From Streptomyces camponoticapitis (GTDB taxonomy: Bacteria > Actinomycetota > Actinomycetes > Streptomycetales > Streptomycetaceae): 64,000 bases of DNA. A model generated the notes under the pieces. That model had not been told where the DNA came from and did not search any database. It was given only the letters and a program-made list of their open reading frames with translations. Made by a program: the position numbers and the translations under genes. Below are positions 32,468 through 41,956 of this stretch, piece after piece. The stretch covers positions 18,831-82,830 of the forward strand of contig NZ_BMMV01000025.1 of NCBI RefSeq assembly GCF_014646115.1, written 5' to 3'. How positions within the stretch are numbered: the stretch's first letter is position 1; every line of letters begins with the position of its first letter.

Positions 32468-33865
32468 TCACGCGGCTCGCTTCTCGGTGGTCGTGGCCCG
32501 GATGCCCTGGGTCGAGGCGATCACGGTCTTGAGCTTCTTGCCCAGAGCCTCGTAGAACATGCTGAGCGGAAACTCGTCGGGGAGCACGTCGTCCACCAGC
32601 TTGCGCGGGGGCAGATCCAGGTCCAGGGCGTCCGGGCCCTTGGCCCAGCGGGATCCGGGGTGCGGGGCCAGATAGGTGGAGACGAGGTCGTAGGCGGCGA
32701 ACCAGTGGACCAGCTTCGGGCGGTCGATGCCGGCCCGGTAGAGGCTCTCGATCTCGGCGAGCAGCTGCTGAGTGACCCGCGGAGCCCGCTCCCAGTCGAT
32801 GCGCAGGGTGTTGTCGGTCCAGCGCACCACGTCGTGCTTGTGGAGGTAGGAGAAGAGCAGCTGGCCGCCGAGGCCGTCGTAGTTGCGCTGCCGGGCGCCG
32901 GTGACGGGGAAGCGGAACATCCGGTCGAAGAGCACCGCGTACTGCACGTCGCGGCCCTGCGGGACACCGTCGGCCGCGAGCTGTACGGCCTCCCGGAACG
33001 CGGTGAGGTCACAGCGCAGCTCCTCCAGGCCGTACATCCAGAACGGCTGCCGCTGCTTGATCATGAACGGGTCGAACGGCAGGTCGCCGTGGCTGTGGGT
33101 GCGGTCGTGGATCATGTCCCAGAGGACGAACGCCTGCTGGCAGCGGTCCTGGTCGCCGACCATCTCGCGGATGTCGTCGGGGAGTTCGACCCCGAGGATG
33201 TCGACGGCGGCCTCGGTCACCCGGCGGAAGCGGGCGGCCTCGCGGTCGCAGAAGATGCCTCCCCAGCTGAACCGCTCGGGGGCCTCGCGGACCGCGATGG
33301 TCTCCGGGAAGAGGACCGCGGAGTTGGTGTCGTACCCGGCGGTGAAGTCCTCGAAGGTGATGCCGCAGAAGAGCGGGTTGTCGTAGCGGGTGCGCTCCAG
33401 TTCGGCGAGCCACTCGGGCCAGACCATGCGCAGGACGACGGCCTCCAGATTGCGGTCCGGGTTGCCGTTCTGCGTGTACATGGGGAAGACAACCAGGTGC
33501 TGCAGCCGGTCCACCCGGTCGGCCGCGGGCTGGAAGGCGAGCAGCGAGTCCAGGAAGTCGGGTACGTCGAAGGCGCTGTCGGCCCATTTACGGAGGTCCG
33601 CCACGAGCGCCCGGTGGTAGGCGGCGTCGTGCGGAAGCAGGGGTGAGAGCTGCTCTACGGCGGAGGTCACCCGGTCGAGGGTGGCCTCGGCGAGGGCGCG
33701 CGAAGGCGCGTCGTCGGCGTCGAAGTCTATGGAGCCGTCCTTGGACTGCCAGGGGCGGATCTCCTCGACGGCGTTCTTGAGCTCGGTCCACGCGGGGTGC
33801 TCGACCACCCGCTCGCCGTCGGCCTGGAGCCCTCCGGTCCGGTCCTGCACAAGAATTTCCGTCAT
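32468..33865 (-). CDS. DUF6421 family protein
   Basis: A 465-residue soluble protein of an actinobacterial family without known function. Conserved-looking blocks: FPMYTQNGNPDRNLEAVVLR, GITFEDFTAGYDTNSAVLFP, SWGGIFCDREAARFRRVTE, MIHDRTHSHGDLPFDPFMIK and YEALGKKLKTVIAST. The HDRTHSHGDLPFDP box has several His/Asp residues suitable for metal binding. First gene of the operon with the SDR and threonine aldolase. No signal peptide or membrane segment. Confidence 0.85.
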   Translation of the reverse strand: MTEILVQDRTGGLQADGERVVEHPAWTELKNAVEEIRPWQSKDGSIDFDADDAPSRALAEATLDRVTSAVEQLSPLLPHDAAYHRALVADLRKWADSAFDVPDFLDSLLAFQPAADRVDRLQHLVVFPMYTQNGNPDRNLEAVVLRMVWPEWLAELERTRYDNPLFCGITFEDFTAGYDTNSAVLFPETIAVREAPERFSWGGIFCDREAARFRRVTEAAVDILGVELPDDIREMVGDQDRCQQAFVLWDMIHDRTHSHGDLPFDPFMIKQRQPFWMYGLEELRCDLTAFREAVQLAADGVPQGRDVQYAVLFDRMFRFPVTGARQRNYDGLGGQLLFSYLHKHDVVRWTDNTLRIDWERAPRVTQQLLAEIESLYRAGIDRPKLVHWFAAYDLVSTYLAPHPGSRWAKGPDALDLDLPPRKLVDDVLPDEFPLSMFYEALGKKLKTVIASTQGIRATTTEKRAA

Positions 33866-34127
33866 GTCACACCCTCCACGGGAGAAGCTCGCGTCAAGGC
33901 ACCGTATCGGTCTTTGATTCTCCCGTACAAGGTCGGATGAGACAAATTATCCTGCCACGCTTCGTGTTTACGGGCGTTTTTCCCGCCGTATGCGCTGCTG
34001 ACAGCAGGCATCTCCACTCGCCTGTCACGCGCGGGTCCATACCGGCGTACTGACCGTTAGGCTGCCGCCGTGCCGCGTGGGGCACCAGCGCCGCGCGGGA
34101 GCCGCCGACGACGGAAGCGAGTCAGCC

Positions 34128-34811
34128 TTGACTTTCCTCACCATCGGTCATCGTGGAGTGATGGGTGTCGAACCCGAGAACACCCTGCGCTCCTTCCTGC
34201 ACGCCGAGCGGGCCGGTATGGACGCGATCGAGCTCGACCTTCATCTGAGCAAGGACGGCGCCCTCGTCGTCATGCACGACGCGGAGCTGGACCGGACGAC
34301 GGACGGCACGGGCCCGATCGCCGACCGGACCCTCGCCGAGCTGCGGGAGCTCGACGCCGGGCGGGGCGAGCGGGTGCCGGTGTTCGAGGAGGTCCTGGAC
34401 GCGGTGGGCTCACCGCTCCAGGCGGAGATCAAGGACGTGGCGGCGGCGCGGGCGCTGGCCGAGGTCATGCGCCGGCGGCAGCTGGTGGGACGGGTGGAGG
34501 TGTCCTCGTTCCACGACGAGGCCGTCGCCGAGATCTCCGCCCTGGTGCCGGGCGTACGGACGGTGCTGATCGCCAGCCGCTGGGGCGCGGATGTGGTGGA
34601 CCGGGCCGTCGCGGTGGGCGCGGACTCGCTCGCGCTCAACATCCGGCGGCTGACGCTGGAGGTCGTCGAGCGCGCGCACGAGGCGGGGCTCGGGGTGATC
34701 GGCTGGGTGGTGAACACCCCGGACCAGTTGCGGCTGGTCCGGGCGCTCGGTCTGGACGGCGCGACCACGGACTTCCCGGAGATCCGCCGCACCGGGCGGT
34801 TCACCGCCTGA
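34128..34811 (+). CDS. Glycerophosphodiester phosphodiesterase
   Basis: A 227-residue TIM-barrel enzyme that hydrolyses glycerophosphodiesters to glycerol-3-phosphate and an alcohol. Catalytic motifs: IGHRGVMGVEPENT (first His, Arg and Glu), IELDLHLSKDG (metal Glu/Asp) and VMHDAELDRTTDG (second His). I favour the TTG at 34128 (TFLTIGHRG), preceded by GGAAGCG; the frame extends to a GTG at 34077, but those residues lack family similarity. No signal peptide, so cytoplasmic. Confidence 0.88.
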   Translation: MTFLTIGHRGVMGVEPENTLRSFLHAERAGMDAIELDLHLSKDGALVVMHDAELDRTTDGTGPIADRTLAELRELDAGRGERVPVFEEVLDAVGSPLQAEIKDVAAARALAEVMRRRQLVGRVEVSSFHDEAVAEISALVPGVRTVLIASRWGADVVDRAVAVGADSLALNIRRLTLEVVERAHEAGLGVIGWVVNTPDQLRLVRALGLDGATTDFPEIRRTGRFTA

Positions 34812-34901
34812 CGCGCGGAGCCGGGAAACAGGGCGGAACCGGGACACCGGACCACTTGGCCGTACCGGGGGGGGTGGCACTCGGGTCCGGCGTCCCGGCG
34901 G

Positions 34902-35822
34902 TCAGGGGTAACTGATGCCGGTCAGCTCCTCGGCGGCGGCCCACAGCCTCTTCCCGCATTCGGGATCGGCCGCCCGCGGGTCGGGCTCGGTCGGGGCAAC
35001 CGGGCCGCGCAGCTCCTTGAAGCCGGACGGGCCGTAGAACTGGCCACCGCGCACGCCGGGCGCGGTCGCAGCGTGCAGCTGTGACCGCGCACCCTCCTGG
35101 ACCGGGGCGAACGCCCGCTGCGTCGCCCGGTCGACGGCCCGCGAGATGGCCCACTGGTCCTCAAACGCCCGCGGGCTGAGGTTGGTGCGGCAGATCCCGG
35201 GATGGGCGACGACGCTGAGCACGGGAGAGCCGGCCGTCTCCAGGCGGCGGTGGAGTTCGAGGCCGTACACGGTGCAGGCCAGCTTGGAACGGGCGTACGC
35301 GCGGCGGGGTCCGAAGTTCTTCCGCGACATCAGGTCGTCCAGGTCGAGACGGGCACCCCGGTGGGCGGTCGAGCTGATGCTCACCACGCGGGCGCCTTCC
35401 GCGCGGCCGAGGGCGCCGAGCAGCAGGCCGGTGAGCGCGAAGTGGCCCAGCATGTTGACGCCGAAGTGGGTCTCGAACCCGTCGTCGGTGGTGCGGGCCG
35501 GACCGAGATGGAGCACACCGGCGTTGTTGACCAGCAGATCGATCGCCGGGAAGTCGTCGTTCATCCCCTTCGCGAAGGCGCGCACGGACCGGAGCGAGGC
35601 CAGGTCGAGTTGACGTACGTGGATCTCGGCGTCGGGTGAGGTCCGCCGGATGTCCTTGGCCGCCCGCTCGCCGGCGGCGCTGTCGCGTACGGCCATCACG
35701 ACGTGTGCCCCGCCGCGGGCGAGCTCGGTCGCCGTGACCAGGCCGAGTCCGGAGTTCGCGCCGGTCACGACGGCGACCCGACCGCTCTGGTCGGGCATGT
35801 CACGTTCGGTCCATTCGGTCAT
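34902..35822 (-). CDS. Short-chain dehydrogenase (retinol-dehydrogenase-like)
   Basis: A 306-residue classical-fold SDR: VVTGANSGLGLVTATELARG (cofactor), DLLVNNAGVLHLGPARTTDD, SISSTAHRGARLD and the catalytic YARSKLA. I chose ATG 35822, with AGGAG eight bases upstream. It is divergent from an XRE-type regulator, an arrangement in which the regulator usually controls the dehydrogenase. Substrate unknown. Confidence 0.9.
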   Translation of the reverse strand: MTEWTERDMPDQSGRVAVVTGANSGLGLVTATELARGGAHVVMAVRDSAAGERAAKDIRRTSPDAEIHVRQLDLASLRSVRAFAKGMNDDFPAIDLLVNNAGVLHLGPARTTDDGFETHFGVNMLGHFALTGLLLGALGRAEGARVVSISSTAHRGARLDLDDLMSRKNFGPRRAYARSKLACTVYGLELHRRLETAGSPVLSVVAHPGICRTNLSPRAFEDQWAISRAVDRATQRAFAPVQEGARSQLHAATAPGVRGGQFYGPSGFKELRGPVAPTEPDPRAADPECGKRLWAAAEELTGISYP

Positions 35823-35980
35823 GACCGCTGCTCCTGGGAAATGGTGTGCCCGGCTGGGGGATGGTGTGCACGGCTGCCGGGCGCCAACGGTAGGAGCGGG
35901 GCGGCGAGTCGGGGTCGTACCCACTTCCCTAGGAGTGCCAGACCTACCTTCGGCCCACGCCGTGCCCGCACACTGTCCGT

Positions 35981-36901
35981 ATGGCTGCCGACCACTCGTT
36001 CGCCCGTGAACTCGGTGACTTCCTCCGCGCCCGGCGCGGCCGGCTGAGCCCGCGGGACGTCGGGCTGGAGCCGGGCCCCCGGCGCAAGGTCACCGGGCTC
36101 AGGCGCGAGGAGATCGCGCTGCTCGCCGGGCTGAGCACCGACTACTACCAGCGCATGGAGCAGGGCCGCGACGTACGCCCCTCCGACAACGTGCTCGACG
36201 ACCTCGCCACCGCCCTGCACCTGGACGACGACGAACGGCGGCATCTCTTCGCCCTCGCCCAGGCGGCACGCAGGCCCCAGCGCGTCCGGAGGCGCCGCGC
36301 CCCCGAACGCGTGCCGGACGGCACCCGGCAGCTGCTGGCCACCATGAACACCCCCGCGGTGGTGCTCGGCCGGCACCTCGACCTGCTCGCGTGGAACACC
36401 CTCGCCGAGGAGCTGTTCGGCGACCCGAACCAGCAGCCGCCGGAGCACCGCAACATGCTCACCTCGCTGTTCCACGACCCCGAGACCCGCATGCGCTGCC
36501 CCGACTGGGAAGCCACCGCGCTCCAGTACATCGGCATGCTGCGCGGCGCCGTCGTCACCGACCCGACGCACCCGCGGGCCACCATGCTCATCGGCGAACT
36601 CAGCATCCGCAGCGCGGACTTCCGGCGGCTCTGGGCCCGGCACGAGGTGCGCGAGACCGTGCAGGGGACGAAGCTGTTCCGGCACCCCCAGGTCGGCGAG
36701 ATCACGGTCGAGTGGGGCAGCTACCCGCTGCCCGGCAGTCCCGGCCCGGTGATGTTCGTCTACACCGCCGAGCCCGGGAGCCCGGACGCCGAACGGCTCC
36801 AGCTGCTCGCATCCCTGCGCGCCGCCCGTACCCGGCGCGACCCGGACGACGGGCGCGCGGCGGTCGAAGGAGCGGTCAGACGTCCTGGTCCAGTGGCTTG
36901 A
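35981..36901 (+). CDS. XRE-family regulator with MmyB-like domain
   Basis: A 306-residue regulator. The helix-turn-helix (about residues 6-70) includes GPRRKVTGLRREEIALLAGL and STDYYQRMEQGRD; the C-terminal ligand-binding domain starts near 115 (TPAVVLGRHLDLLAWN) and belongs to the MmyB-like PAS-related group. It is divergent from the SDR gene across a 158-bp intergenic region that probably holds its operator. Its 3' end overlaps the convergent acetyltransferase gene by 26 bases. Confidence 0.9.
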   Translation: MAADHSFARELGDFLRARRGRLSPRDVGLEPGPRRKVTGLRREEIALLAGLSTDYYQRMEQGRDVRPSDNVLDDLATALHLDDDERRHLFALAQAARRPQRVRRRRAPERVPDGTRQLLATMNTPAVVLGRHLDLLAWNTLAEELFGDPNQQPPEHRNMLTSLFHDPETRMRCPDWEATALQYIGMLRGAVVTDPTHPRATMLIGELSIRSADFRRLWARHEVRETVQGTKLFRHPQVGEITVEWGSYPLPGSPGPVMFVYTAEPGSPDAERLQLLASLRAARTRRDPDDGRAAVEGAVRRPGPVA

Positions 36902-37436
36902 CCAGCAGCTCGAACGCCAGGTCGGGCCGTTGCGGGATGCCGAAGCGCTCGTCGCCGTAGGGGAAGGGCAGCAGCTGTCCCGTACGACGGTAGCCGCGGC
37001 GCTCGTACCAGGCGATCAGATCCTCGCGCTGGACGATCACGGTCATGTGCATCTCACGGACGCCCCAGTCGGCGCGGGCGCGGCGCTCCGCCTCGGCCAG
37101 GACCTGCTTGCCGAGCCCCCCGCCCTGTGCGCCGGGGTCGACGGCGAACATGCCGAAGTACGCGGCGGGGCCGCGGTGCTCCAGCTGGCAGCAGGCGACC
37201 AGCACGCCGTCGGCCTCGACGGTCAGGAGCCGGCTGCCGTCGGCCTCGATCACGTCGAGCACGCCCTGCTCGTCGGTGCGCTGCCCTTCCAGCAGGTCGG
37301 CCTCGGAGGTCCAGGAGGCGCGGGCGCTCTCACCTCGGTAGGCGGACTCGATGAGCGCCACGAGGTTCTTGACGTCTTCTGCGGTGGCGTCCCGGTAGGT
37401 GAGCCGGCCGGGAGCGGGGCGCGGTGCGGTGTCCAT
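36876..37436 (-). CDS. GNAT-family N-acetyltransferase
   Basis: A 186-residue acetyltransferase. The acetyl-CoA loop reads FAVDPGAQGGGLGKQVLAEA; the C-terminal part includes REDLIAWYERRGYRRTG. The acceptor is unknown. It is convergent with, and overlaps by 26 bases, the XRE regulator gene. Confidence 0.9.
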   Translation of the reverse strand: MDTAPRPAPGRLTYRDATAEDVKNLVALIESAYRGESARASWTSEADLLEGQRTDEQGVLDVIEADGSRLLTVEADGVLVACCQLEHRGPAAYFGMFAVDPGAQGGGLGKQVLAEAERRARADWGVREMHMTVIVQREDLIAWYERRGYRRTGQLLPFPYGDERFGIPQRPDLAFELLVKPLDQDV

Positions 37437-37584
37437 GGTGCGCGTTCTCCGAATCTCCGCCGCGGACGGGCGGCGCGCCCGAGCCTAACCCCACTTCCCG
37501 GGGGAGCGGGCGGGCGGGGTGTGGATCGACGGGGGCGAGGAGCCCGTCCGCGGTGGAGATCCGGAGCCCTGCCGCCCGCCCCCG

Positions 37585-38496
37585 TCACACCTCGCCTTCG
37601 GCGGCCGTGGGGGCGGCGGGGCCGGCGGCCGGACCCGCGGCCGTGCCCGGGGCCTCGTCCGGCGGGATCCTGCGGTACTCCGGGGCGAAGCCCAGCAGCT
37701 TCGCGCACGCCGAGGTGTCGAACAGCGAGGCGTGGCCCGTCAGTTCGGTGAAGTACGGCACGCCCGGGTGGTGCTCTTCGAGCAGTTGGGCCGTCGGCAC
37801 GGGCGACGAGGTGTCGTCCGCCGCCACGTTGATGACATGACAGCCCGTCAGTTCGGTGACGAGCGCGTACCGCACGGCCCTGGCCGCGTCCCTGGTGTCG
37901 AGCCACCCCCACAGGTCCATCCGGTGGCCGCCCGGATCGTCGCGTACGGCGGCGAGCTGCGCCGCCAGCCGCTCCCCCGTGCCGGTGAACGGGAACCGCA
38001 TGCAGACGATGTCGGTGCCGTGGCGCCGGTGTGTGGCGCGGGCGGTCTCCTCCAGGACGAGCTTGGAGAGGCCGTACGGATCCTGGACGAGCGTGGGATG
38101 TTCCTCGTCCAGCGGTACGTAGCGCGGGGACTGCGGCCGCGGTGACCAGGCGAGTCCGACGGCCGACAGGCTGGAGGCGGCGACGACCCGGCGGACGCCG
38201 GTGCGGCCCGCCTCGTCGAGAACCCGGTGCGCGGTGAGGCAGTTGGTGGCGAACAGGGCGCTGTCGTCGTCCGAGTTGGGGTGCGGGATGGCGCCCAGAT
38301 GGACGACGGCCTCCGCGCCGGCCATCGCGTCGCGTACCAGTCGGGGATCGCGGAGATCGCCGGTGTGGACGCGGTCCAGCCGTGGGTCGTCGACGGGGAC
38401 GAGGTCGGTGGCGACGATCCGGTGGCCGTGGGCCAGCAGGTCCTCGATGACATGGCCGCCGATGTGTCCGGCGGCTCCGGTGACCAGAACGCGCAT
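37585..38496 (-). CDS. NAD-dependent epimerase/dehydratase
   Basis: A 303-residue extended SDR. Cofactor motif VTGAAGHIGGHVIEDLLAHG; AVVHLGAIPHPNSDDDS; active-site SSLSAVG and YGLSK with the Tyr and Lys. The ATG overlaps the permease stop by one base (TGATG), so it is translated with the second sugar importer and probably works on the imported sugar, as a uronate dehydrogenase or epimerase-type enzyme. The C-terminus ends in an Ala/Pro/Gly-rich tail. Confidence 0.88.
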   Translation of the reverse strand: MRVLVTGAAGHIGGHVIEDLLAHGHRIVATDLVPVDDPRLDRVHTGDLRDPRLVRDAMAGAEAVVHLGAIPHPNSDDDSALFATNCLTAHRVLDEAGRTGVRRVVAASSLSAVGLAWSPRPQSPRYVPLDEEHPTLVQDPYGLSKLVLEETARATHRRHGTDIVCMRFPFTGTGERLAAQLAAVRDDPGGHRMDLWGWLDTRDAARAVRYALVTELTGCHVINVAADDTSSPVPTAQLLEEHHPGVPYFTELTGHASLFDTSACAKLLGFAPEYRRIPPDEAPGTAAGPAAGPAAPTAAEGEV

Positions 38497-39416
38497 CAGC
38501 CCTTCACCGCCCCGACGAGGCCGTTGACGAAGTAACGCTGCAGGCAGACGAAGAGCAGCACGACGGGGATGACCACGATGAGCGCTCCGGCCATCAGATT
38601 GTTGTAGTGCGGGACGTTCTCGGCCGCGAGGGTCTGCAGGCCGAGAGGGAGGGTGAAGGTCGACTGGTCGTTGAGTGAGACACGGGTGAGCAGATACTCG
38701 TTCCAGGTCGGGATCGCGGTGAGCAACGCGACCGTGATCAGGGCGGGTTGGGCCAGTGGCAGATAGATGTTGAGGAAGATCCGGAACTCGCTCGCGCCGT
38801 CGACCCGCGCGGAGTCCCGCAGTTCGGCCGGGATGGCGCTGAACGCACCGGTCATGAGCAGGATCGACAGCGGCGCGCCGCCGTTGACGAAGGGCAGCAC
38901 CAGTCCCCAGTGCGTGCCGAGGATGCCCATCTCGTTCTCCAGCAGCACGATCGGCAGCATCACCGTCACGCCGGGCACGAAGAGCAGCGAGACGAAGAGC
39001 CTCGACAGGAACGTGCGTCCGGGGAAGCGCAGCACGGCGAAGGCGTAGCCGGCCGCCGCGTAGATCACCAGCGTGAGGACCACGGTGTAGAGGGTGACCA
39101 GCAGGCTGTTGAGGAAGAAGTCGAAGAAGTGGAGCTTGTTCCAGGTGTCGATCAGCGTGTCGAAGGTGGGGTTCTTCGGGATCAGATGACCGCCGCTGAC
39201 CACCTCCAGCTGGTCCTTGAACGCGGCGGAGACCATCCAGAGGAACGGATAGACGCTGACCAGTCCGTATCCGGCGAGCAGCAGACCGACCACGGTGCGG
39301 GCGAGGATCCGGCGGTTACGGGCTCCGCTCTCGCCCGGGCGTCCGCCCGCCCTGCCCGCCCGGTCGGGGTGTGCCGTCGCGTGGGGGCGCTTGTCCGCCA
39401 CGGGGATCGAGGTCAT
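38496..39416 (-). CDS. Sugar ABC transporter permease (MalG type)
   Basis: A 306-residue permease with a hydrophilic N-terminus of about 35 residues and six helices. The C-terminal RYFVNGLVGAVKG is typical. The EAA-loop equivalent reads DSARVDGASEFRIFLNIYLP, with Asp/Ser in place of Glu/Ala at its start. I chose ATG 39416, which overlaps the upstream permease stop (ATGA). Third gene of the second importer operon, followed by the coupled epimerase. Confidence 0.9.
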   Translation of the reverse strand: MTSIPVADKRPHATAHPDRAGRAGGRPGESGARNRRILARTVVGLLLAGYGLVSVYPFLWMVSAAFKDQLEVVSGGHLIPKNPTFDTLIDTWNKLHFFDFFLNSLLVTLYTVVLTLVIYAAAGYAFAVLRFPGRTFLSRLFVSLLFVPGVTVMLPIVLLENEMGILGTHWGLVLPFVNGGAPLSILLMTGAFSAIPAELRDSARVDGASEFRIFLNIYLPLAQPALITVALLTAIPTWNEYLLTRVSLNDQSTFTLPLGLQTLAAENVPHYNNLMAGALIVVIPVVLLFVCLQRYFVNGLVGAVKG

Positions 39417-40429
39417 GTCTTGCTCCGCAGCGCTCGCAGATTGATCAGGGCCAGTACCAGGGCGGCGGCGAACAGCAGCCAGCCGAGTGCGCTGGCGAGG
39501 CCGAGAGTGGGCCGCAATTGTTTGAGGAAGGCGAGGCTGTATGCCTCCAGGCCCAGCACGTTCGTGTGGTCGCCGGGGCCGCCGTTCGTCATCACCAGGA
39601 AGGTCTGGAAGCCCTGGAGCGAGTCCCGCAGGTTGAGCAGGACGACGATCGCCGTGATCGGGCGCAGCAGCGGCCAGACGACGGACGCGTTCGTACGCCA
39701 CCAGCCGGCGCCGTCGAGTTCGGCGGCCTCCAGCAGGCTCCGGTCGATGGTCTGCAGGCCCGTCAGATACAGCAGCATCGACACGGGCACGGCGCTCCAC
39801 ACGGTCACCACGATCAGTGTGGGCAGCGCGGTGTCGGGGTTGCCGAGCCAGCCCTGGGGCTGCTGGAGCGAGCCGAGTCCGAGCTGGCCGAGCAGCAGGT
39901 TGACGGCGCCGTCGGGCTGGAGGATGTACTGCCAGGCGAAGAAGACGGCGATGCCGCTGGTCACGTACGGCAGGAAGAACACCGAGCGCAGGACGGCCTG
40001 CATCCTGCGTGCCCGGTTGAGCAGGACGGCCAGCGGAAAGGACACCATGACCGTCAGCACCGGTACGGCGATCATCACCCAGAGGGTGTTGAGTCCCGCG
40101 CTGCGCACCCGTGGCGCGTAGATGGGGCTGCGCCAGAGCAGATCGGCGTAGTTGTCCAGGCCGACCCAGGTCCAGTGCGGCATGAAGCCGTTCCAGGACG
40201 CGAAGCTCAGCAGGAAGCCGTAACCGACGGTGTACAGGCCCATGACGGCGAAGAGAACCACCGCGGGGGCGACGAACAGATAACCGGAGAGGGCCTCGCC
40301 GCCGAATGTGCCGCGCCAGGACCGCTTGCCGGGGCCGGGGGCGGTGTCCGCCGCCCCGGCCGGGAGCGTACGGCCCTTGCCGACACTCCCGGCCTCCCCC
40401 ACCGTGGTGGGCCGAGGTGCTGCGGTCAC
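39413..40429 (-). CDS. Sugar ABC transporter permease (MalF type)
   Basis: A 338-residue permease with six helices after a Gly/Ala/Pro-rich cytoplasmic start. The EAA loop is EAAELDGAGWWRTNASVVWP. It overlaps both neighbours by 4 bases (lipoprotein gene upstream, permease gene downstream). As in the first sugar locus, no ATPase gene is linked, which suggests use of a shared MsiK-type ATPase. Confidence 0.9.
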   Translation of the reverse strand: MTAAPRPTTVGEAGSVGKGRTLPAGAADTAPGPGKRSWRGTFGGEALSGYLFVAPAVVLFAVMGLYTVGYGFLLSFASWNGFMPHWTWVGLDNYADLLWRSPIYAPRVRSAGLNTLWVMIAVPVLTVMVSFPLAVLLNRARRMQAVLRSVFFLPYVTSGIAVFFAWQYILQPDGAVNLLLGQLGLGSLQQPQGWLGNPDTALPTLIVVTVWSAVPVSMLLYLTGLQTIDRSLLEAAELDGAGWWRTNASVVWPLLRPITAIVVLLNLRDSLQGFQTFLVMTNGGPGDHTNVLGLEAYSLAFLKQLRPTLGLASALGWLLFAAALVLALINLRALRSKT

Positions 40430-41808
40430 TGGGTCGCCCAGTAGTCGCTGTTGAGTCCGCGGAGCTTGGCTCCCGTCTGTGCCGGTGTCTCCCGGCCGAG
40501 CGGGCTCAGATCGGTGAGGATCTCACCGGCCACGTCCTGGTCGTAGCCCGGCGGGCGGAAGTCGTTGAGGCTCGGGTCGTACGTGGTCTCCTCGGTGCCT
40601 TCGAAGCTCTCCATCATGGAGGTCAGGGCGGGGCCGAGGACCTTGGCGGAGTCGGCGCCGAGCTCGGTGGCCGGCAGGTCGGCGGACGCCTTGGCGAAGT
40701 TCGCGGCGACATCGGTGCCGGAGAGGAACTCCATCCACTTCTTGGCGTTCTCGGGCTGCTCGCTCGTGGCGGTGAGGCTCAGTCCGGTCAGCGCGAGCGG
40801 GCCGAGCGCCCGGTCGGGTACGGCGCCGCCCTTCGGTGCGGGCAGTCCGAAGGCGAGGACGTCGTCGGCCTTCATACCGTTCTGCTGGAGGAAGGCGAGC
40901 GTGAAGGTGCCGCCGACGGCGAAGGCCGACTTGCCCTGGGCGAAGGCCTGGTCGGCCTCGTCGATGGTGAGGGACTGGCTGCCCGGCATCCAGTACGGGG
41001 TGATCTCGTCGTACATGCTCAGGACCTTGGTGCCGTTGGCCGAACCGAAGTCGGTGGCCTTGTCCTTGCCGAAGAGGTCCCAGTAGGCCTGCTTGCCGAG
41101 CTGGGCGAACGCCAGCGGCTGGAGGACCCAGGTCAGTCCGGTCGACTTGACCTTCAGTCCGAGGCTGATGCCGCCGGTCTTCGGGTCCTTGTGGTGGGTG
41201 GCCTCGACCGCGTCCAGGAACTCCTCCCAGGTGGCGGGGGCCTCGGTGATTCCGGCGTCGGCCAGCTTCCGCTTGTTGGCGTAGACGATGCCGAAGGTGC
41301 CCGCGGTCAGCGGCACACTGAAGCGCTGGTCCTGCTCGACGCCCTTGAAGGTGGAGTCCTTGGCCTGGGACTCCTTGAACTTCTGCGCGGTGACGGTGCC
41401 CGAGCCTTTGATCGCCTCCTGGAAGCGACCGCTCCAGGAGTCCGGGATCTCGTCCTGGAGGTCGGCGGCGACGCCCGCCGCGCCGAGGACGAAGTCCTCG
41501 CCGTCGGAGTGGACTTCCAGGACGTCCGGCAGATTGCCGGTCTTGGCCGAGCTCTGCAGCTTGGTGGTGTAGGCGTCGTCGGGCGTGTACGCCTCGATCT
41601 TGACCGTGATGCCGGTCTCTTTCTTGAACTCCTCCGCCGCCGCGCGCAGGGCGCCGACGTGGGACTGCTTGAACGTCCACATCTCCAGCGACGTGGAGTC
41701 GCCGCCGGAGTCGGACGAGCCGCCGCAGGCGGAGAGGGTGGTGAGTGTGAGCGCGGTGGTCGCGGCCAGAGCCACGAGCCGGACATTCCGCGCGAATGGT
41801 ATGCGCAT
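40426..41808 (-). CDS. Sugar-binding lipoprotein of the second ABC importer
   Basis: A 460-residue family-1 solute-binding protein. Sec-type signal with basic start (MRIPFARNVRLVAL) and lipobox LSAC; the mature protein starts at Cys28 in a Gly/Ser linker. Typical SBP segments: GDSTSLEMWTFKQSHVGAL, FSVPLTAGTFGIVYANKRK and AFAVGGTFTLAFL. First gene of the importer operon, divergent from the IclR regulator. Confidence 0.9.
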   Translation of the reverse strand: MRIPFARNVRLVALAATTALTLTTLSACGGSSDSGGDSTSLEMWTFKQSHVGALRAAAEEFKKETGITVKIEAYTPDDAYTTKLQSSAKTGNLPDVLEVHSDGEDFVLGAAGVAADLQDEIPDSWSGRFQEAIKGSGTVTAQKFKESQAKDSTFKGVEQDQRFSVPLTAGTFGIVYANKRKLADAGITEAPATWEEFLDAVEATHHKDPKTGGISLGLKVKSTGLTWVLQPLAFAQLGKQAYWDLFGKDKATDFGSANGTKVLSMYDEITPYWMPGSQSLTIDEADQAFAQGKSAFAVGGTFTLAFLQQNGMKADDVLAFGLPAPKGGAVPDRALGPLALTGLSLTATSEQPENAKKWMEFLSGTDVAANFAKASADLPATELGADSAKVLGPALTSMMESFEGTEETTYDPSLNDFRPPGYDQDVAGEILTDLSPLGRETPAQTGAKLRGLNSDYWATQ

Positions 41809-41830
41809 GGCCCCTACCTAAGATTCAACC

Positions 41831-41891
41831 GTTCAGAAGACCGAATGGCGTTGGAGTGACTGAACTTATGGTTGCGGTGATATAGCGTCAA
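41831..41891 (-). promoter_or_regulatory. Promoter and operator of the second importer operon
   Basis: On the minus strand: TTGACG (41891-41886), a 17-base spacer, then TAAGTT (41868-41863). An inverted repeat GTTCAG (41831-41836) with CTGAAC (41860-41865) overlaps the -10 element and runs downstream, a good place for IclR-family repression. It lies between the divergent lipoprotein and iclR-type genes. Confidence 0.5.
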
Positions 41892-41956
41892 GACGCACGT
41901 CGAGAATCGTGCTGACCGGATCGCCGAGGGGCGCCGGTGCGGGGAGCGGAGGTTCC

